Source: Anaerolineales bacterium
GTDB lineage: Bacteria > Chloroflexota > Anaerolineae > Anaerolineales > Villigracilaceae
DNA: 45,350 nucleotides
Direction: 5' to 3'
Assembly (NCBI GenBank): GCA_017882125.1
Contig: JADGQC010000003.1
Location: forward strand, 1 to 45,350
Of this stretch, positions 16,905 to 26,316 are shown piece after piece. The notes under the pieces were generated by a model. It saw nothing but the letters and a program-made list of their open reading frames with translations. It was not told the origin of the DNA and did not search any database. The stretch's first letter is position 1. Every line of letters begins with the position of its first letter. Position numbers and translations under genes: made by a program.

Positions 16905-18029
16905 ATGGATAAAAAACTTCGGATAGCGGTGCTATTTGGCGGTCGATCCGGCGAACATGAGGTCTCGCTCATGTCAGCCAAATCAGTGGTTTCCGCCCTC
17001 GATCCGGATAAGTATGAGATCACGCAAATCGGGATTTCCAAAGACGGCGTCTGGTTGACTGGTGAAAATATCCTGGAAGAAATGAGTAAAGATCAGATAG
17101 AAAATAAAGACCTCAATCAAGTTGTCATCATACCTGATCAATATCACAACCGCATCTGGGAAATCCAAAATATCAAATCCACCCCGAGTCTTTTCCCAGT
17201 TACAAATGTGGACGTGGTATTCCCCGTTCTGCACGGCACATTTGGCGAAGATGGCACAATCCAAGGGCTGCTCGAACTGGCAGACCTGGCGTATGTGGGT
17301 GCAGGTGTGACCGGTTCAGCAGTCGGTATGGACAAAGGTATTTTTAAGGATGTGATGCGAGCCAACAACATTCCGACCACTCCATCTGTTATCGTCCTGC
17401 GAGGCGAAATTCATAAGAATATTGAGAATGTCATCAACCAGGCAGAAGCAGTGGGACCTTATCCGCTTTTCGTCAAACCCGCCAACCTGGGTTCATCAGT
17501 AGGTATCACCAAGTGCAACAACAAGGCCGACCTTGGAGAAGGATTGATGGAAGCCGCGATCTATGACCGCCGGGTTTTGATTGAGCGCGGAGTGAATGCC
17601 CGCGAGATCGAAGTCTCCGTGTTGGGGAACGATGTTCCAATGGCTTCAGTTCCAGGTGAAGTGCTTCCCAGCCGTGAGTTCTACTCTTATGAATCAAAGT
17701 ATATCGACGGAACATCCGGTCTACGTATCCCAGCCCCGCTCCCTGCCAGGATTTCTGAAAATATCCAACAAATGGCAATTACTGCCTACAAAGCCATCGA
17801 TTGCGCTGGGATGGCCCGTGTGGATTTCTTTGTCGAAAAGGGCACCGACGATATTTACCTGAACGAAATAAATACCATCCCTGGTTTTACCAGCATCAGC
17901 ATGTACCCCAAGCTCTGGGAAGCCAGCGGACTTTCTTTTCCCCAACTAGTGGATCGCCTGGTCGAATTGGCCATCGAGCGAAAAAATGACCGAGACAATA
18001 CTGAGCGCAACTTCCGGAGATTACCATGA
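16905..18029 (+). CDS. ddl: D-alanine:D-alanine ligase
   Basis: A 374-residue ATP-grasp ligase making D-Ala-D-Ala for MurF. Motifs: LFGGRSGEHEVSLMSAKSV at the N-terminus, HGTFGEDGTIQGLLEL, VKPANLGSSVGITK, and NEINTIPGFTSISMYPKLW near the end. The omega-loop region reads EFYSYESKYIDG, the tyrosine-containing D-Ala-D-Ala type rather than the D-Ala-D-Lac type. GTG at 16896 would overlap murB; the ATG at 16905 fits better. The stop overlaps the ftsQ start by ATGA. Confidence 0.94.
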   Translation: MDKKLRIAVLFGGRSGEHEVSLMSAKSVVSALDPDKYEITQIGISKDGVWLTGENILEEMSKDQIENKDLNQVVIIPDQYHNRIWEIQNIKSTPSLFPVTNVDVVFPVLHGTFGEDGTIQGLLELADLAYVGAGVTGSAVGMDKGIFKDVMRANNIPTTPSVIVLRGEIHKNIENVINQAEAVGPYPLFVKPANLGSSVGITKCNNKADLGEGLMEAAIYDRRVLIERGVNAREIEVSVLGNDVPMASVPGEVLPSREFYSYESKYIDGTSGLRIPAPLPARISENIQQMAITAYKAIDCAGMARVDFFVEKGTDDIYLNEINTIPGFTSISMYPKLWEASGLSFPQLVDRLVELAIERKNDRDNTERNFRRLP

Positions 18030-19000
18030 CCACCCTGCAAAAAACCCGCCGTGCTGATTTTATCCGCCAACGCCGCAACACTAAAGCGCCCCTGGTACAC
18101 ATTCCTCATAAGGCGGTGAAATCCCCACGAAAGACGTACCACCAAGACTCGGTGTATTTACCAGCCAAACCGCGCCTGGTATCACGCCAGCAAACCACCC
18201 GAACATCAAAAACCAAGACTCGTAATGGCTACGCTATTGCCTTTTCACTGGGTCGCACGAAGGTCCACGCTCCAATCCTGAATATTCCACAGCTAGGTCC
18301 GCGCTGGGTTTCTGCGGGATTGACCCTGCTCCTCGGGTTCATGCTCCTGACCATGTGGACCGCATCGCCTTTTGCAGTCAAGGGAGCTGATGTAGTAGGG
18401 AATCAGCGGATTGGGGCGGCGGAAATCAACGCCGTGCTGGGAATGATCGGCAAACCCATTTTTGACGCAGTCCCAGCGCAAATCGAAGCAAACCTGCACA
18501 CAGCATACCCTGACCTGGCATCAGTTAAAGTGCAGGTAGGTTTCCTCAACCATATCTCAGTGAGCGTCGTTGAAAGGACACCAGTACTGGCCTGGTATCA
18601 AAACGGTGTAGTCACCTGGATCGATGCCAACGGAGTGGCGTTCACGCCGCGCGGCGAGGTTCAAGGGTTGGTCCAGGTAGCTGCGACCGGTGCCCCTGCA
18701 AACGTTCCTCTGGATACAACGCTTCCACTGTATGCACAAAAATTCATCACTCCAGAATTGGTTCATGCCATGTCCATACTGGCTGTCGAAGTGCCTGCAG
18801 GGATGCCGATGATGTTCGACCCTGTATATGGGATGGGCTGGCAGGACCCGCGCGGTTGGAGCGTTTATTTCGGTCAGGATGCCAAGGACATTTCTTTGAA
18901 AATGAAAGTTTACCAGGCAATTGTTGATACTCTCACCCTTCAGGGCATTCAGCCCACGCTTATCAGCGTGGAATATCTGAACGCACCATTCTATAAGTAG
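18026..19000 (+). CDS. ftsQ: Cell division protein FtsQ/DivIB with long basic cytoplasmic tail
   Basis: A 324-residue bitopic protein. Residues 1-95 are cytoplasmic and very rich in Arg/Lys/Thr, one membrane helix spans about 96-112, and an extracytoplasmic POTRA domain follows (FAVKGADVVGNQRIGAAEINAVLG... to VSVVERTPVLAWYQNG), then a FtsQ-like beta domain. It should connect FtsL-type partners and the FtsW-FtsI synthase at the septum. The start overlaps the ddl stop by ATGA and ftsA begins 12 bases after the stop. The 95-residue tail is longer than in most FtsQ proteins. Confidence 0.9.
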   Translation: MTTLQKTRRADFIRQRRNTKAPLVHIPHKAVKSPRKTYHQDSVYLPAKPRLVSRQQTTRTSKTKTRNGYAIAFSLGRTKVHAPILNIPQLGPRWVSAGLTLLLGFMLLTMWTASPFAVKGADVVGNQRIGAAEINAVLGMIGKPIFDAVPAQIEANLHTAYPDLASVKVQVGFLNHISVSVVERTPVLAWYQNGVVTWIDANGVAFTPRGEVQGLVQVAATGAPANVPLDTTLPLYAQKFITPELVHAMSILAVEVPAGMPMMFDPVYGMGWQDPRGWSVYFGQDAKDISLKMKVYQAIVDTLTLQGIQPTLISVEYLNAPFYK

Positions 19001-19012
19001 CCCAAGGACCCT

Positions 19013-20266
19013 ATGGACGAAATTGTCGTTGGGATTGACGTTGGTACGACCAAAGTCTGCACGCTGGTAGGGCGGATCGAGAAAGAAGCCATCCGCATCC
19101 TGGGCGTAGGCATTGAACCCTCAGCAGGGATCAAAAAGGGTGTGATTGTGGATCTGGCAACCGCCGCGCAGGCAATCACGAAATCGGTTGGAGTGGCTGA
19201 ACAGACTTCCGGCGTCGAGATCACCGGTGCGATGGTCAGCCTGGCCGGCGCGCACGTCTCTTCAATAAACTCCAGGGGCGTGGCGGGAGTCTCCGATGAA
19301 TTGATCGACGAGATAGACGTGGCACGCGCCCTGGAAGCTGCCCGGGCAGTCGCCATCCCACATAACAGAGAAATCATCCACATCATTCAACGCGGTTTTA
19401 CCGTGGATGGACAGGATGGTATATCCATGCCGATCGGGATGCGCGGGTTCCGGCTTGAAGTGGAAGCCCACATCATCACAGCAAGCCAGGCGACCGTCGA
19501 AAACCTTCGCCAATGTGTTAATGCTGCCGGTGTAGAAGTCCTCCAATTTGTCCTGAACCCGCTGGCTTCCGGTGATGTGGTTTTAACAGATACTGAGCGC
19601 CAGATGGGCGTTGCAGTGTGCGACATCGGCGGTGGAACTACCGACCTGGCATTGTATGTTGATGGTCATGTCTGGCATACGATGGTACTGGCAGTGGGCG
19701 GCAACCACATCACCAACGATATTGCAACCGGCCTTCGACTACCGTTAACCCAGGCTGAGGAAATCAAGAAAAAATACGGCTACGCTATGAAATCCGAGGT
19801 AGGACCAGAAGACACATTCATGGTACACACATTCGGAGAAGACCAACCGGTTAAGATCAGCCGCCAGGATATGGCCCACATTATTGAAGCCAGAGTTGAA
19901 GAAATTTTTACCTTGACATTGCAAGAAATCAAGCGTTCAGGGTACGACGGACTTCTGCCGGCAGGTATCGTCTTAACTGGAGGCACCAGTGCCCTGCCAG
20001 GTATTCGCCAACTGGCCTCAAAAGTTTTCGGACTTCCAGTCCGAACAGCCCAGCCGGAAAACCTGATCGGTCTTGTCGACCAGTTGAAAAGCCCAGCATA
20101 TTCCACCAGCGTTGGCCTGCTACACTGGGCCGCGGCGTTGACAGAAGACGACCTTTCCCCCGCCCATGGACACAAACCACGCGGCGGGAAGCGAGATAGC
20201 CAATTGAACCTGGATCCGGTCAAGGACTGGCTCAAAAGGTTACTCCCGGGAGATCCACAGAAATAA
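19013..20266 (+). CDS. ftsA: Cell division protein FtsA
   Basis: A 417-residue actin-like ATPase that tethers FtsZ to the membrane. It starts with [18 protein letters not shown] (phosphate 1), contains the FtsA-specific 1C domain (about 84-165, [15 protein letters not shown]), phosphate 2 [14 protein letters not shown] and adenosine motif [14 protein letters not shown]. The C-terminal end has a short amphipathic segment ([13 protein letters not shown]) that fits the membrane-targeting helix. It lies directly before ftsZ with a 61-base gap that holds the ftsZ ribosome-binding site and a possible internal promoter. Confidence 0.95.
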   Translation: MDEIVVGIDVGTTKVCTLVGRIEKEAIRILGVGIEPSAGIKKGVIVDLATAAQAITKSVGVAEQTSGVEITGAMVSLAGAHVSSINSRGVAGVSDELIDEIDVARALEAARAVAIPHNREIIHIIQRGFTVDGQDGISMPIGMRGFRLEVEAHIITASQATVENLRQCVNAAGVEVLQFVLNPLASGDVVLTDTERQMGVAVCDIGGGTTDLALYVDGHVWHTMVLAVGGNHITNDIATGLRLPLTQAEEIKKKYGYAMKSEVGPEDTFMVHTFGEDQPVKISRQDMAHIIEARVEEIFTLTLQEIKRSGYDGLLPAGIVLTGGTSALPGIRQLASKVFGLPVRTAQPENLIGLVDQLKSPAYSTSVGLLHWAAALTEDDLSPAHGHKPRGGKRDSQLNLDPVKDWLKRLLPGDPQK

Positions 20267-20282
20267 CGATATAACCTTTTCC

Positions 20283-20311
20283 TTGACCGAGAAACGTAAC
20301 CCATTTTATCT
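20283..20311 (+). promoter_or_regulatory. Possible ftsZ-proximal promoter
   Basis: TTGACC (20283-20288) and TTATCT (20306-20311) are 17 bases apart in the ftsA-ftsZ gap. The -10 box is poor, so this is only a candidate for extra ftsZ transcription. A strong AGGAGG ribosome-binding site follows at 20315-20320. Confidence 0.3.
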
Positions 20312-20327
20312 TTCAGGAGGCAGTAAC

Positions 20328-21461
20328 ATGGACGCAAAAAAGAATTCAATAGAAACATTCGCCCGAATCAAGGTCGTTGGGGTGGGCGGCGGTGGCAGTA
20401 ACGCCGTAAACCGAATGATCGAGGAAGGCATCCAGGGAGTGGAGTTCGTGGCGATCAACACGGACGCCCAGGCTCTGATGCTGGCGAAAGCTCCGACCCG
20501 GGTACGCATCGGCAACAAGCTGACACGCGGCCTCGGCGCAGGCGGCGACCCCGAAGTCGGGCGCAAGTCCGCTGAGGAATCTGCCGAGGACCTTTACAAC
20601 GCCATGAAAGGCGCGGACATGGTCTTCATCACGGCCGGACTGGGCGGCGGGACCGGAACTGGTGCAGCCCCGATCGTGGCCCAGATCTGCAGGGAAGTGG
20701 GTGCATTGACCATTGGCGTGGTCACCCGTCCCTTCACCTTCGAGGGCAACCGCAGGATGCAATCCTGCGAAAACGGTATGACAAAGCTCAAGGAACATAC
20801 CGACACACTCATTGTCATACCCAATGACCGGTTGCTCCAAATCATGGACAAGCGCGCCAGCTTGAATGATTCCTTCAAGATGGCGGATGATGTACTACGC
20901 CAGGGCATTCAAGGCATTTCCGAGCTGATCACCGTGCCTGGTTTGATCAACCTGGATTTCGCGGATGTGCGCGCCATCATGTCCGAGGGCGGTGCTGCCT
21001 TGATGGCAGTAGGCAAAGCCTCAGGCGAAGACCGCGCCCGCATCGCTGCAGAACAGGCCATTTCGAGCCAACTTCTCGATATTACGATCGACGGAGCCAA
21101 GGGTGTCCTCTTCAACGTCACAGGTGGTCCAAGTTTGACCTTGTTCGAGGTCAACCAGGCTGCTGCATTGATCCGTGAGACAGCACACCCTGATGTTAAC
21201 ATGATCTTCGGCGCAGTAATCGACCCAGATTTAGCCGATGAAATCCGCGTGACGGTTATTGCCACCGGATTCGAACGCACCGGCATGCCGAGGCGCATCA
21301 CCCATCCAGCCGCCCACAGCATGGATGGCAAATCTTCCAGCCGCCAGCTCGAATCCGTCAGCGTGGATGCACAAACCGGTCAGTCGATTGCAGAGTTCCG
21401 CCCACAAACGTTTAATACCGAGGATCTCGACATCCCGACTTTCCTACGCAACCGCAAATAG
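20328..21461 (+). CDS. ftsZ: Cell division GTPase FtsZ
   Basis: A 377-residue tubulin-like GTPase that forms the Z ring. Signatures: [15 protein letters not shown] (16-30), tubulin motif GGGTGTG (106-112), and T7 loop NLDFADV (208-214). The linker is short and the C-terminal peptide [12 protein letters not shown] is the conserved site that binds FtsA and other partners. ATG at 20328 follows AGGAGG by 7 bases; an in-frame TTG at 20283 is rejected. It is the last gene of the cluster, followed by a terminator; no sepF or divIVA lies downstream. Confidence 0.97.
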   Translation: MDAKKNSIETFARIKVVGVGGGGSNAVNRMIEEGIQGVEFVAINTDAQALMLAKAPTRVRIGNKLTRGLGAGGDPEVGRKSAEESAEDLYNAMKGADMVFITAGLGGGTGTGAAPIVAQICREVGALTIGVVTRPFTFEGNRRMQSCENGMTKLKEHTDTLIVIPNDRLLQIMDKRASLNDSFKMADDVLRQGIQGISELITVPGLINLDFADVRAIMSEGGAALMAVGKASGEDRARIAAEQAISSQLLDITIDGAKGVLFNVTGGPSLTLFEVNQAAALIRETAHPDVNMIFGAVIDPDLADEIRVTVIATGFERTGMPRRITHPAAHSMDGKSSSRQLESVSVDAQTGQSIAEFRPQTFNTEDLDIPTFLRNRK

Positions 21462-21488
21462 CAAAACGCCTCCCCCCGAAAGATTAAC

Positions 21489-21520
21489 AGGGGCGACCCT
21501 TCGGCCGCCCCTATTAAGTT
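21489..21520 (+). terminator. Hairpin terminator after ftsZ
   Basis: AGGGGCGACC (21489-21498) pairs with GGCCGCCCCT (21503-21512) around a CTTC loop, with one A-C mismatch, and is followed by ATTAAGTTTTAAT. It lies 27 bases after the ftsZ stop and closes the dcw cluster. Confidence 0.7.
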
Positions 21521-21725
21521 TTAATCCGTATTTTCCCGGTGTCGCAGAATACATGAGCAAAGTATAAGTCGCCTTGCTCTGAAATAATCCGGATCTTTCG
21601 AGACTACCAACCGTGGTGGGGGTTTTTGGATGGATCCAAATTTAAGTGTATTCCCATAATTTTCGCACTATTTTCTCAATCTCCGAAACCAGCGAATTCA
21701 GGCAGGGAAGGCATGGTTCGTGCAA

Positions 21726-22697
21726 TTATGGAGAAAGGGTCTTTAGGAATTCACCCACAGCTTGCATGAAGATTATCGGTTGTTCTTCGTGCGGCACATG
21801 TCCAGCCTGGGGAATAATGTTCAGCTTGGCATTAGGAAGTTCACCTGACAACCGGATCGAGTCTGCCGTAGGAACGATTTTATCGGAAGCACCTGTGATT
21901 ACCAGTACCGGAAGGGTGAAATCCTTTAGGTGTTCTGGCAGACCAGAGGGCTGGCTGGCTGCAGTGAAATACCACAAGGCACGGTCCCAGTTATCAGCTT
22001 TTAACGGCTTGGTATACCCATTCATCGTCTCTGGAGTAATTTTTGATGGGTCATACCATGCTATTTTAATGAGATCGATGCCGCTACTCTCGATGGAACG
22101 AACAATTAGCGGACCAAGATGGTTCATTTCAGGGGTGTGATAGAAGGGACGCAACCAGGAAGGCCCGCCCCCTCCTTCAAATACTGCAGGGTCGACCAAA
22201 ATGAGTGCCTGTACACGGTCTGGATGCTGGAGAGTGAACTGCATTGAAACTGTTCCTCCAGCCGAATTGCCCACAAGAATGGCTTTCTGCACCTTGAATT
22301 GGTCAAGCAAGCCGAGTAAAAGATCCACATTGGCTTGTGAACTATATGGATTCTCTCCCGACCAAGACATGGGTCGTTCTGTGAGACCAAAAGCCGGCCG
22401 GTCATAAGCGATAACCGTCCCATATTGACCAAATGGCTCCATGACCGCATGCCACGAAAAAAGGCTGGCTCCAAAGCCATGTAATAGAACAAATACCGGT
22501 TCGCCCTGGCCGTTAGTCTTGACGTGAAGAATCAAACCATTTATTTGAATAAATCGGCTATCCGGATCAGCCAATTGTTCCGGGGGTACGGTGTTGGTCA
22601 TCGGGGGCACAGGGACCAGGAATGGGCCGATCAATACCAAGAGAACGAAAATCATCGCGGTAATTCCGAGCCCGCGTAAAAACCTGCGCCACTTCAT
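21726..22697 (-). CDS. Membrane-anchored alpha/beta hydrolase
   Basis: A 323-residue alpha/beta-hydrolase-fold protein with an N-terminal membrane anchor (about 11-30) and hence probably an extracytoplasmic catalytic domain. Visible elements: oxyanion motif LLHGFGAS (71-78), nucleophile elbow GNSAGG with S145, acid D272 in TGASDKIVP, and H300 in QAGHVPHEE. Substrate cannot be named. Its start overlaps the stop of the upstream TspO-like gene by ATGA, so the two are translationally coupled. It converges on ftsZ. Confidence 0.85.
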   Translation of the reverse strand: MKWRRFLRGLGITAMIFVLLVLIGPFLVPVPPMTNTVPPEQLADPDSRFIQINGLILHVKTNGQGEPVFVLLHGFGASLFSWHAVMEPFGQYGTVIAYDRPAFGLTERPMSWSGENPYSSQANVDLLLGLLDQFKVQKAILVGNSAGGTVSMQFTLQHPDRVQALILVDPAVFEGGGGPSWLRPFYHTPEMNHLGPLIVRSIESSGIDLIKIAWYDPSKITPETMNGYTKPLKADNWDRALWYFTAASQPSGLPEHLKDFTLPVLVITGASDKIVPTADSIRLSGELPNAKLNIIPQAGHVPHEEQPIIFMQAVGEFLKTLSP

Positions 22698-23455
22698 CCT
22701 TGGACAGTCTTCCTCTTTATTAGCATTGCAACTCCAAAGGTCACAGCAACAAGTCCGAAGGCAATCCAGACACCAATAGTGACCATTCCTTGCTGAGGAA
22801 ACTTAACGCCGATGCCAGCCAAAGCCCACAGGATTACTGCAGCATATGCAATGTCACGTCGAGTGAAACTCATCAAACCAGCTAAGACCACCACAGCGAA
22901 TAAAATTATAAGCATCCAGGTCCCATCGCTGTGACCGAACTGGTTCCACTTGAGATAAGACAATACGTCGGTCACATTTGCTATGGTCGCTACAGTAATC
23001 CACCCCAGATAAATGCTGAATGGGACACGTACCAGCCAGGTCTCAGAAGTCGATACCTTAGCCTGTCTGGTGTTTAACCGGATGTAGGTAGCGATGAGAG
23101 AAGCCAGCAGAACCAGCATAGCTGCCAACGTTCCAGTGAATAATTCGTAATGCCAAAGAAAGATCCACATACTATTAGCTAAACAACCGAGAACGACCCA
23201 CCAACCGGTGGCTAGCAACCGCGGGTTTTCTTTCTGCGCTGGTAGTGCCTGGAAGATAGCATATGTCAATAAACCGATGTAAATCAGACCCCAGATGGCA
23301 AAAACATACCCGGCGGGAACAAAATAAACATGGAATGAATCTGAAATCTTTCCGGTATTTAACCCATTGAGCGGGAGTGCATCAGCCAGAATATTGATGA
23401 TAAGTGTGGCAAGGACGACGACAATTACAGCTATTTGACGAAGATTATTTTTCAT
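22694..23455 (-). CDS. TspO/MBR-related tryptophan-rich membrane protein
   Basis: A 253-residue protein made almost entirely of membrane helices (seven or so). Residues 47-62 (PAGYVFAIWGLIYIGL) resemble the proline- and tryptophan-containing first-helix motif of the TspO/MBR family, and WWVVLGCLANSMWIFLWH continues the Trp-rich pattern. It is longer than the roughly 160-residue classical TspO; longer relatives of about 250 residues exist in many bacteria. TspO proteins bind tetrapyrroles and other small ligands, but a function here is not shown. AGGAGG precedes the ATG, and the stop overlaps the downstream hydrolase start by ATGA. Confidence 0.7.
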   Translation of the reverse strand: MKNNLRQIAVIVVVLATLIINILADALPLNGLNTGKISDSFHVYFVPAGYVFAIWGLIYIGLLTYAIFQALPAQKENPRLLATGWWVVLGCLANSMWIFLWHYELFTGTLAAMLVLLASLIATYIRLNTRQAKVSTSETWLVRVPFSIYLGWITVATIANVTDVLSYLKWNQFGHSDGTWMLIILFAVVVLAGLMSFTRRDIAYAAVILWALAGIGVKFPQQGMVTIGVWIAFGLVAVTFGVAMLIKRKTVQG

Positions 23456-23494
23456 GAAAACCTCCTAATCAATCAGTCCAATCTTCAGGAAGGT

Positions 23495-23524
23495 ATCATA
23501 TCCACCTTTTACTCGTGATTACAA
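23495..23524 (-). promoter_or_regulatory. Candidate promoter of the TspO-like/hydrolase operon
   Basis: On the minus strand TTGTAA (23524-23519) and TATGAT (23500-23495) are 18 bases apart, about 40 bases upstream of the TspO-like start. It lies just beyond the obgE terminator. Confidence 0.4.
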
Positions 23525-23529
23525 ATAAT

Positions 23530-23559
23530 AAGCAATCAGGGCGACCTGCATTGTCGCCC
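23530..23559 (-). terminator. Terminator after obgE
   Basis: On the minus strand GGGCGAC (23559-23553) pairs perfectly with GTCGCCC (23545-23539) around a 7-base loop and is followed by a T-rich tail (TGATTGCTTATTATTT). It lies 8 bases after the obgE stop. Confidence 0.7.
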
Positions 23560-23566
23560 AGATTAT

Positions 23567-24829
23567 TTATTCCTGGTACTCCAGCTCATACTCCCCAATA
23601 TAGACCGTATCCCCTTCCTGGGCACCAGCTTCCCGCAAAGCCTTATCCACACCGAGACGTTCCATTAATTTTTGGAAGCGGCGCACCGAACCAGTCTGGT
23701 CCCAGGGAGTCATTTCGGCGGCGCGCTCGATCGAGACTGATTTAACACGATATCCGTCCGGTTCGCGCAGGATGGTGAAGGCGCGCGGATCTTCGACTGG
23801 ACGGTACACCGGCATGGGAGGTTCGACTTCTTCCAGAGGAGGTGTTTCTGCCAGAGTGCCAGCGGCTTTGAGCAGCAATTCGCGAATATCGGTACGAGCC
23901 AGAGCGGAGATTGCCATAGATGGAAAGCCGCGCTTTTTGAGTTCTTTTTTTATTTTCGGCCAGCGTTCCTGGACCTCAGGCTGGTCTATTTTATTCAAGG
24001 CCACAATCTGCGGCTTCTTTGCAAGGTTCGGATCAAACAGACCCAATTCGGTGTTGGTCTGCGCGAAATCTTCAAGCGGGTCGTCAGATAGCCCATCCAG
24101 GAGATGGATCAACACGCGAGTACGCTGAATATGGCGCAGGAAGTCATGTCCCAGCCCAACTCCCTGTGCTGCGCCTTCCACCAAGCCAGGGATGTCGGCA
24201 AGCACAACATTCGTCTCCGCATCCACTTCAGCCACGCCGAGGTTGGGTTCAAGGGTGGTGAAGGGGTAGGAAGCTATTTTGGGTCTAGCGTTGGTCAAAA
24301 CCGATAGGAGGGTGGATTTGCCAGCGTTTGGCACCCCGACGATGCCAATATCGGCAATCAGTTTAAGTTCGAAACGCAGACGTTTTTCTTCGCCGGGTTC
24401 ACCACGTTCAGCCGTTCGAGGAATCTGGTTTATCGAGCTTTTGAAATGGGGGTTGCCACGCCCGCCGCGACCACCCTTGCATACCAGCAAGCGTTGGTCG
24501 GGTGCTGTCAAATCACCAATGAGGTTACCGGTCGCTGCGTCATATACAACCGTCCCGGGTGGAACAAGAACCATCAGATCGCCAGCAGATTTTCCAGATT
24601 TGTTATTGGTCCCGCCACCCTTACCATCCTCAGCAGTGTAGCTTGTGGTATGGCGAAAAGCTGCCAGGGTGTTAAGTGTGGGGCGGACCTCAAGGATGAC
24701 GCTCCCGCCGCGCCCGCCGTCCCCCCCGTCAGGTCCGCCGCGCGGAACGTATTTCTCCCGGTGGAAATGGACCATGCCATCCCCCCCCCTTCCGGATTGT
24801 ACAAGTATCTCAGCCTGATCAATAAACAT
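23567..24829 (-). CDS. obgE: GTPase Obg
   Basis: A 420-residue ribosome-associated GTPase. The glycine-rich Obg domain (1-157) is typical (GGPDGGDGGRGGSVIL, CKGGRGGRGNPHF). The G domain has G1 GVPNAGKS (165-172), G2 TT (191-192), G3 DIPG (212-215) and G4 NKID. A C-terminal OCT domain occupies about 340-420. The family acts in large-subunit assembly and stress control. No Shine-Dalgarno precedes the ATG; a TACAAT box ends 6 bases before it, suggesting a leaderless transcript that starts right after the terminator of the upstream gene. Confidence 0.96.
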   Translation of the reverse strand: MFIDQAEILVQSGRGGDGMVHFHREKYVPRGGPDGGDGGRGGSVILEVRPTLNTLAAFRHTTSYTAEDGKGGGTNNKSGKSAGDLMVLVPPGTVVYDAATGNLIGDLTAPDQRLLVCKGGRGGRGNPHFKSSINQIPRTAERGEPGEEKRLRFELKLIADIGIVGVPNAGKSTLLSVLTNARPKIASYPFTTLEPNLGVAEVDAETNVVLADIPGLVEGAAQGVGLGHDFLRHIQRTRVLIHLLDGLSDDPLEDFAQTNTELGLFDPNLAKKPQIVALNKIDQPEVQERWPKIKKELKKRGFPSMAISALARTDIRELLLKAAGTLAETPPLEEVEPPMPVYRPVEDPRAFTILREPDGYRVKSVSIERAAEMTPWDQTGSVRRFQKLMERLGVDKALREAGAQEGDTVYIGEYELEYQE

Positions 24830-24835
24830 AGTTCT

Positions 24836-24841
24836 ATTGTA
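24836..24841 (-). promoter_or_regulatory. -10 box of a probable leaderless obgE promoter
   Basis: TACAAT on the minus strand is followed by AGAACT and then the ATG at 24829. The predicted start point coincides with the start codon, and no ribosome-binding site is present. A terminator hairpin lies immediately upstream, so obgE needs its own promoter. Confidence 0.45.
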
Positions 24842-24878
24842 ACAAAAAGACCAGGTTTATGCGATAAACCCGGTCTTT
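24842..24878 (-). terminator. Terminator after the cyclic-2,3-DPG-synthetase-like gene
   Basis: On the minus strand AAAGACC and GGTTTAT pair with ATAAACC and GGTCTTT around GCG, with one mismatch (14 paired bases), followed by TTTTTGTT. It lies 12 bases after the stop of the gene at 24891-26222. Confidence 0.8.
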
Positions 24879-24890
24879 ATCCCTTTTCTA

Positions 24891-26222
24891 TTATTTTTTC
24901 TTACTCTTTTTCCCAAACTTTGCCATAAGGATATCTTCCAGGGTAGGCTTACCAATCTCCTGGAGCTCATAGCGAACGCGTTGATGGGGTTTTGAAATGG
25001 TGATCACCCGGGTCAGGTCGATGGGCGTCCCGATGATGACCAAGTCCACGTCTGCCTTGCGGATGGTGGCTTCCAGATCTTTCATCTGGGCGGCACCATA
25101 CCCCATGGCTGGCAAGATGGGACCTGTCTTCGGATATTTTTGGAAAGTGGCAGCAATTGAACGGACTGCGAACGGACGCGGGTCCACGATTTCCTTAGCG
25201 CCGAAGCGTTTGGCAGCGACGAAACCGGCACCGTAAGCCATTTCCCCGTGGGTAAGAGTAGGACCATCTTCGATAACCAGCACGCGTTTCCCAAAAATCG
25301 CGGCGGGGTCGTCCACAAAGAGCGGGGAAGCAGCTTCGATAACGGTGGCACCCGGGTTCAGCATGCGCAGGTTTTCGCGGACCCTGATAACTGCCTGAGG
25401 GTCAGCGGTATCCACCTTGTTGATGACGATGACATCGGCGTTGCGAGCATTCATTTCACCGGGGTGATAAGTGCTCTCGTGACCGGGGCGGTGCGGGTCA
25501 GCCACCACGATCTTCAGGTCCGAGACGTAGAATGAGAAATCGTTATTACCACCATCCCATAGAATGATGTCGACTTCCTTTTCAGCGGCGCGCAGGATCT
25601 TTGTATAATCCACGCCGGCATATACGATGACGCCGTTATCGATGTGAGGCTCGTACTCTTCGCGCTCCTCGATAGTGGTGTCATACCTGTCAAGATCCTT
25701 ATAGGTGGCGTAGCGCTGGACTTCCTGCTTAACCAGGTCGCCATAGGGCATGGGGTGGCGGATGGCGGCAACCTTGTAGCCCATATCGCGAAGGATGAGG
25801 GAAACACGTCGGGTGGTCTGGCTCTTGCCTGATCCGGTGCGCACAGCGCAAATAGAGATGACCGGCTTGGTGGATTTGACCTGAGTGGAATGCTCGCCCA
25901 TCAGGCGGAAATCAGCACCGGCAGCCAGAACCATCGAGGCTTTATGCATGACCATTTCATGGGGGACATCCGAATAGGCGAAAATGACCTGTTCGACCTT
26001 GTATTTTTTGATCAACTTGAGCAAATCGGTCTCGGCAAAGATGGGAATACCTTTTGGATACAGTTTCCCAGCAAGCTGAGGCGGATACGTGCGACCCTCT
26101 ATGTCGGGGATCTGGGTTGCAGTGAAAGCCACCACTTCATAGTCCTGGTTATCGCGGAAATAGACATTGAAATTGTGGAAGTCGCGCCCGGCGGCGCCCA
26201 TGATGAGTGTTCGAGTTGGCAT
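24891..26222 (-). CDS. Cyclic 2,3-diphosphoglycerate synthetase-like P-loop protein
   Basis: A 443-residue protein. It begins with a Rossmann-like segment (RTLIMGAAGRDFHNFNVYFR), followed by a P-loop domain with RTGSGKSQTTR (128-138), DIILWDGGNNDFSFY, VVADPHRPGHE, and VIVINKVDTAD. This order matches the family named after archaeal cyclic 2,3-diphosphoglycerate synthetase, which closes 2,3-DPG to its cyclic form in thermophilic methanogens; bacterial members are common but largely uncharacterised and often annotated as GTPases. The C-terminus ends in a lysine-rich tail (KFGKKSKKK). AAGGAG precedes the ATG. It lies between argS and obgE and has its own terminator. The family call is good; the reaction in this organism is unknown. 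Confidence 0.75.
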   Translation of the reverse strand: MPTRTLIMGAAGRDFHNFNVYFRDNQDYEVVAFTATQIPDIEGRTYPPQLAGKLYPKGIPIFAETDLLKLIKKYKVEQVIFAYSDVPHEMVMHKASMVLAAGADFRLMGEHSTQVKSTKPVISICAVRTGSGKSQTTRRVSLILRDMGYKVAAIRHPMPYGDLVKQEVQRYATYKDLDRYDTTIEEREEYEPHIDNGVIVYAGVDYTKILRAAEKEVDIILWDGGNNDFSFYVSDLKIVVADPHRPGHESTYHPGEMNARNADVIVINKVDTADPQAVIRVRENLRMLNPGATVIEAASPLFVDDPAAIFGKRVLVIEDGPTLTHGEMAYGAGFVAAKRFGAKEIVDPRPFAVRSIAATFQKYPKTGPILPAMGYGAAQMKDLEATIRKADVDLVIIGTPIDLTRVITISKPHQRVRYELQEIGKPTLEDILMAKFGKKSKKK

Positions 26223-26316
26223 AGATTCTCCTTAATTTAGGATTCCAGTGTCAATCACTTCATAAAGGGGCAAGCGGTGAAACGCGACGCTGGGAAGCGG
26301 GACACCGGGGATGAGG

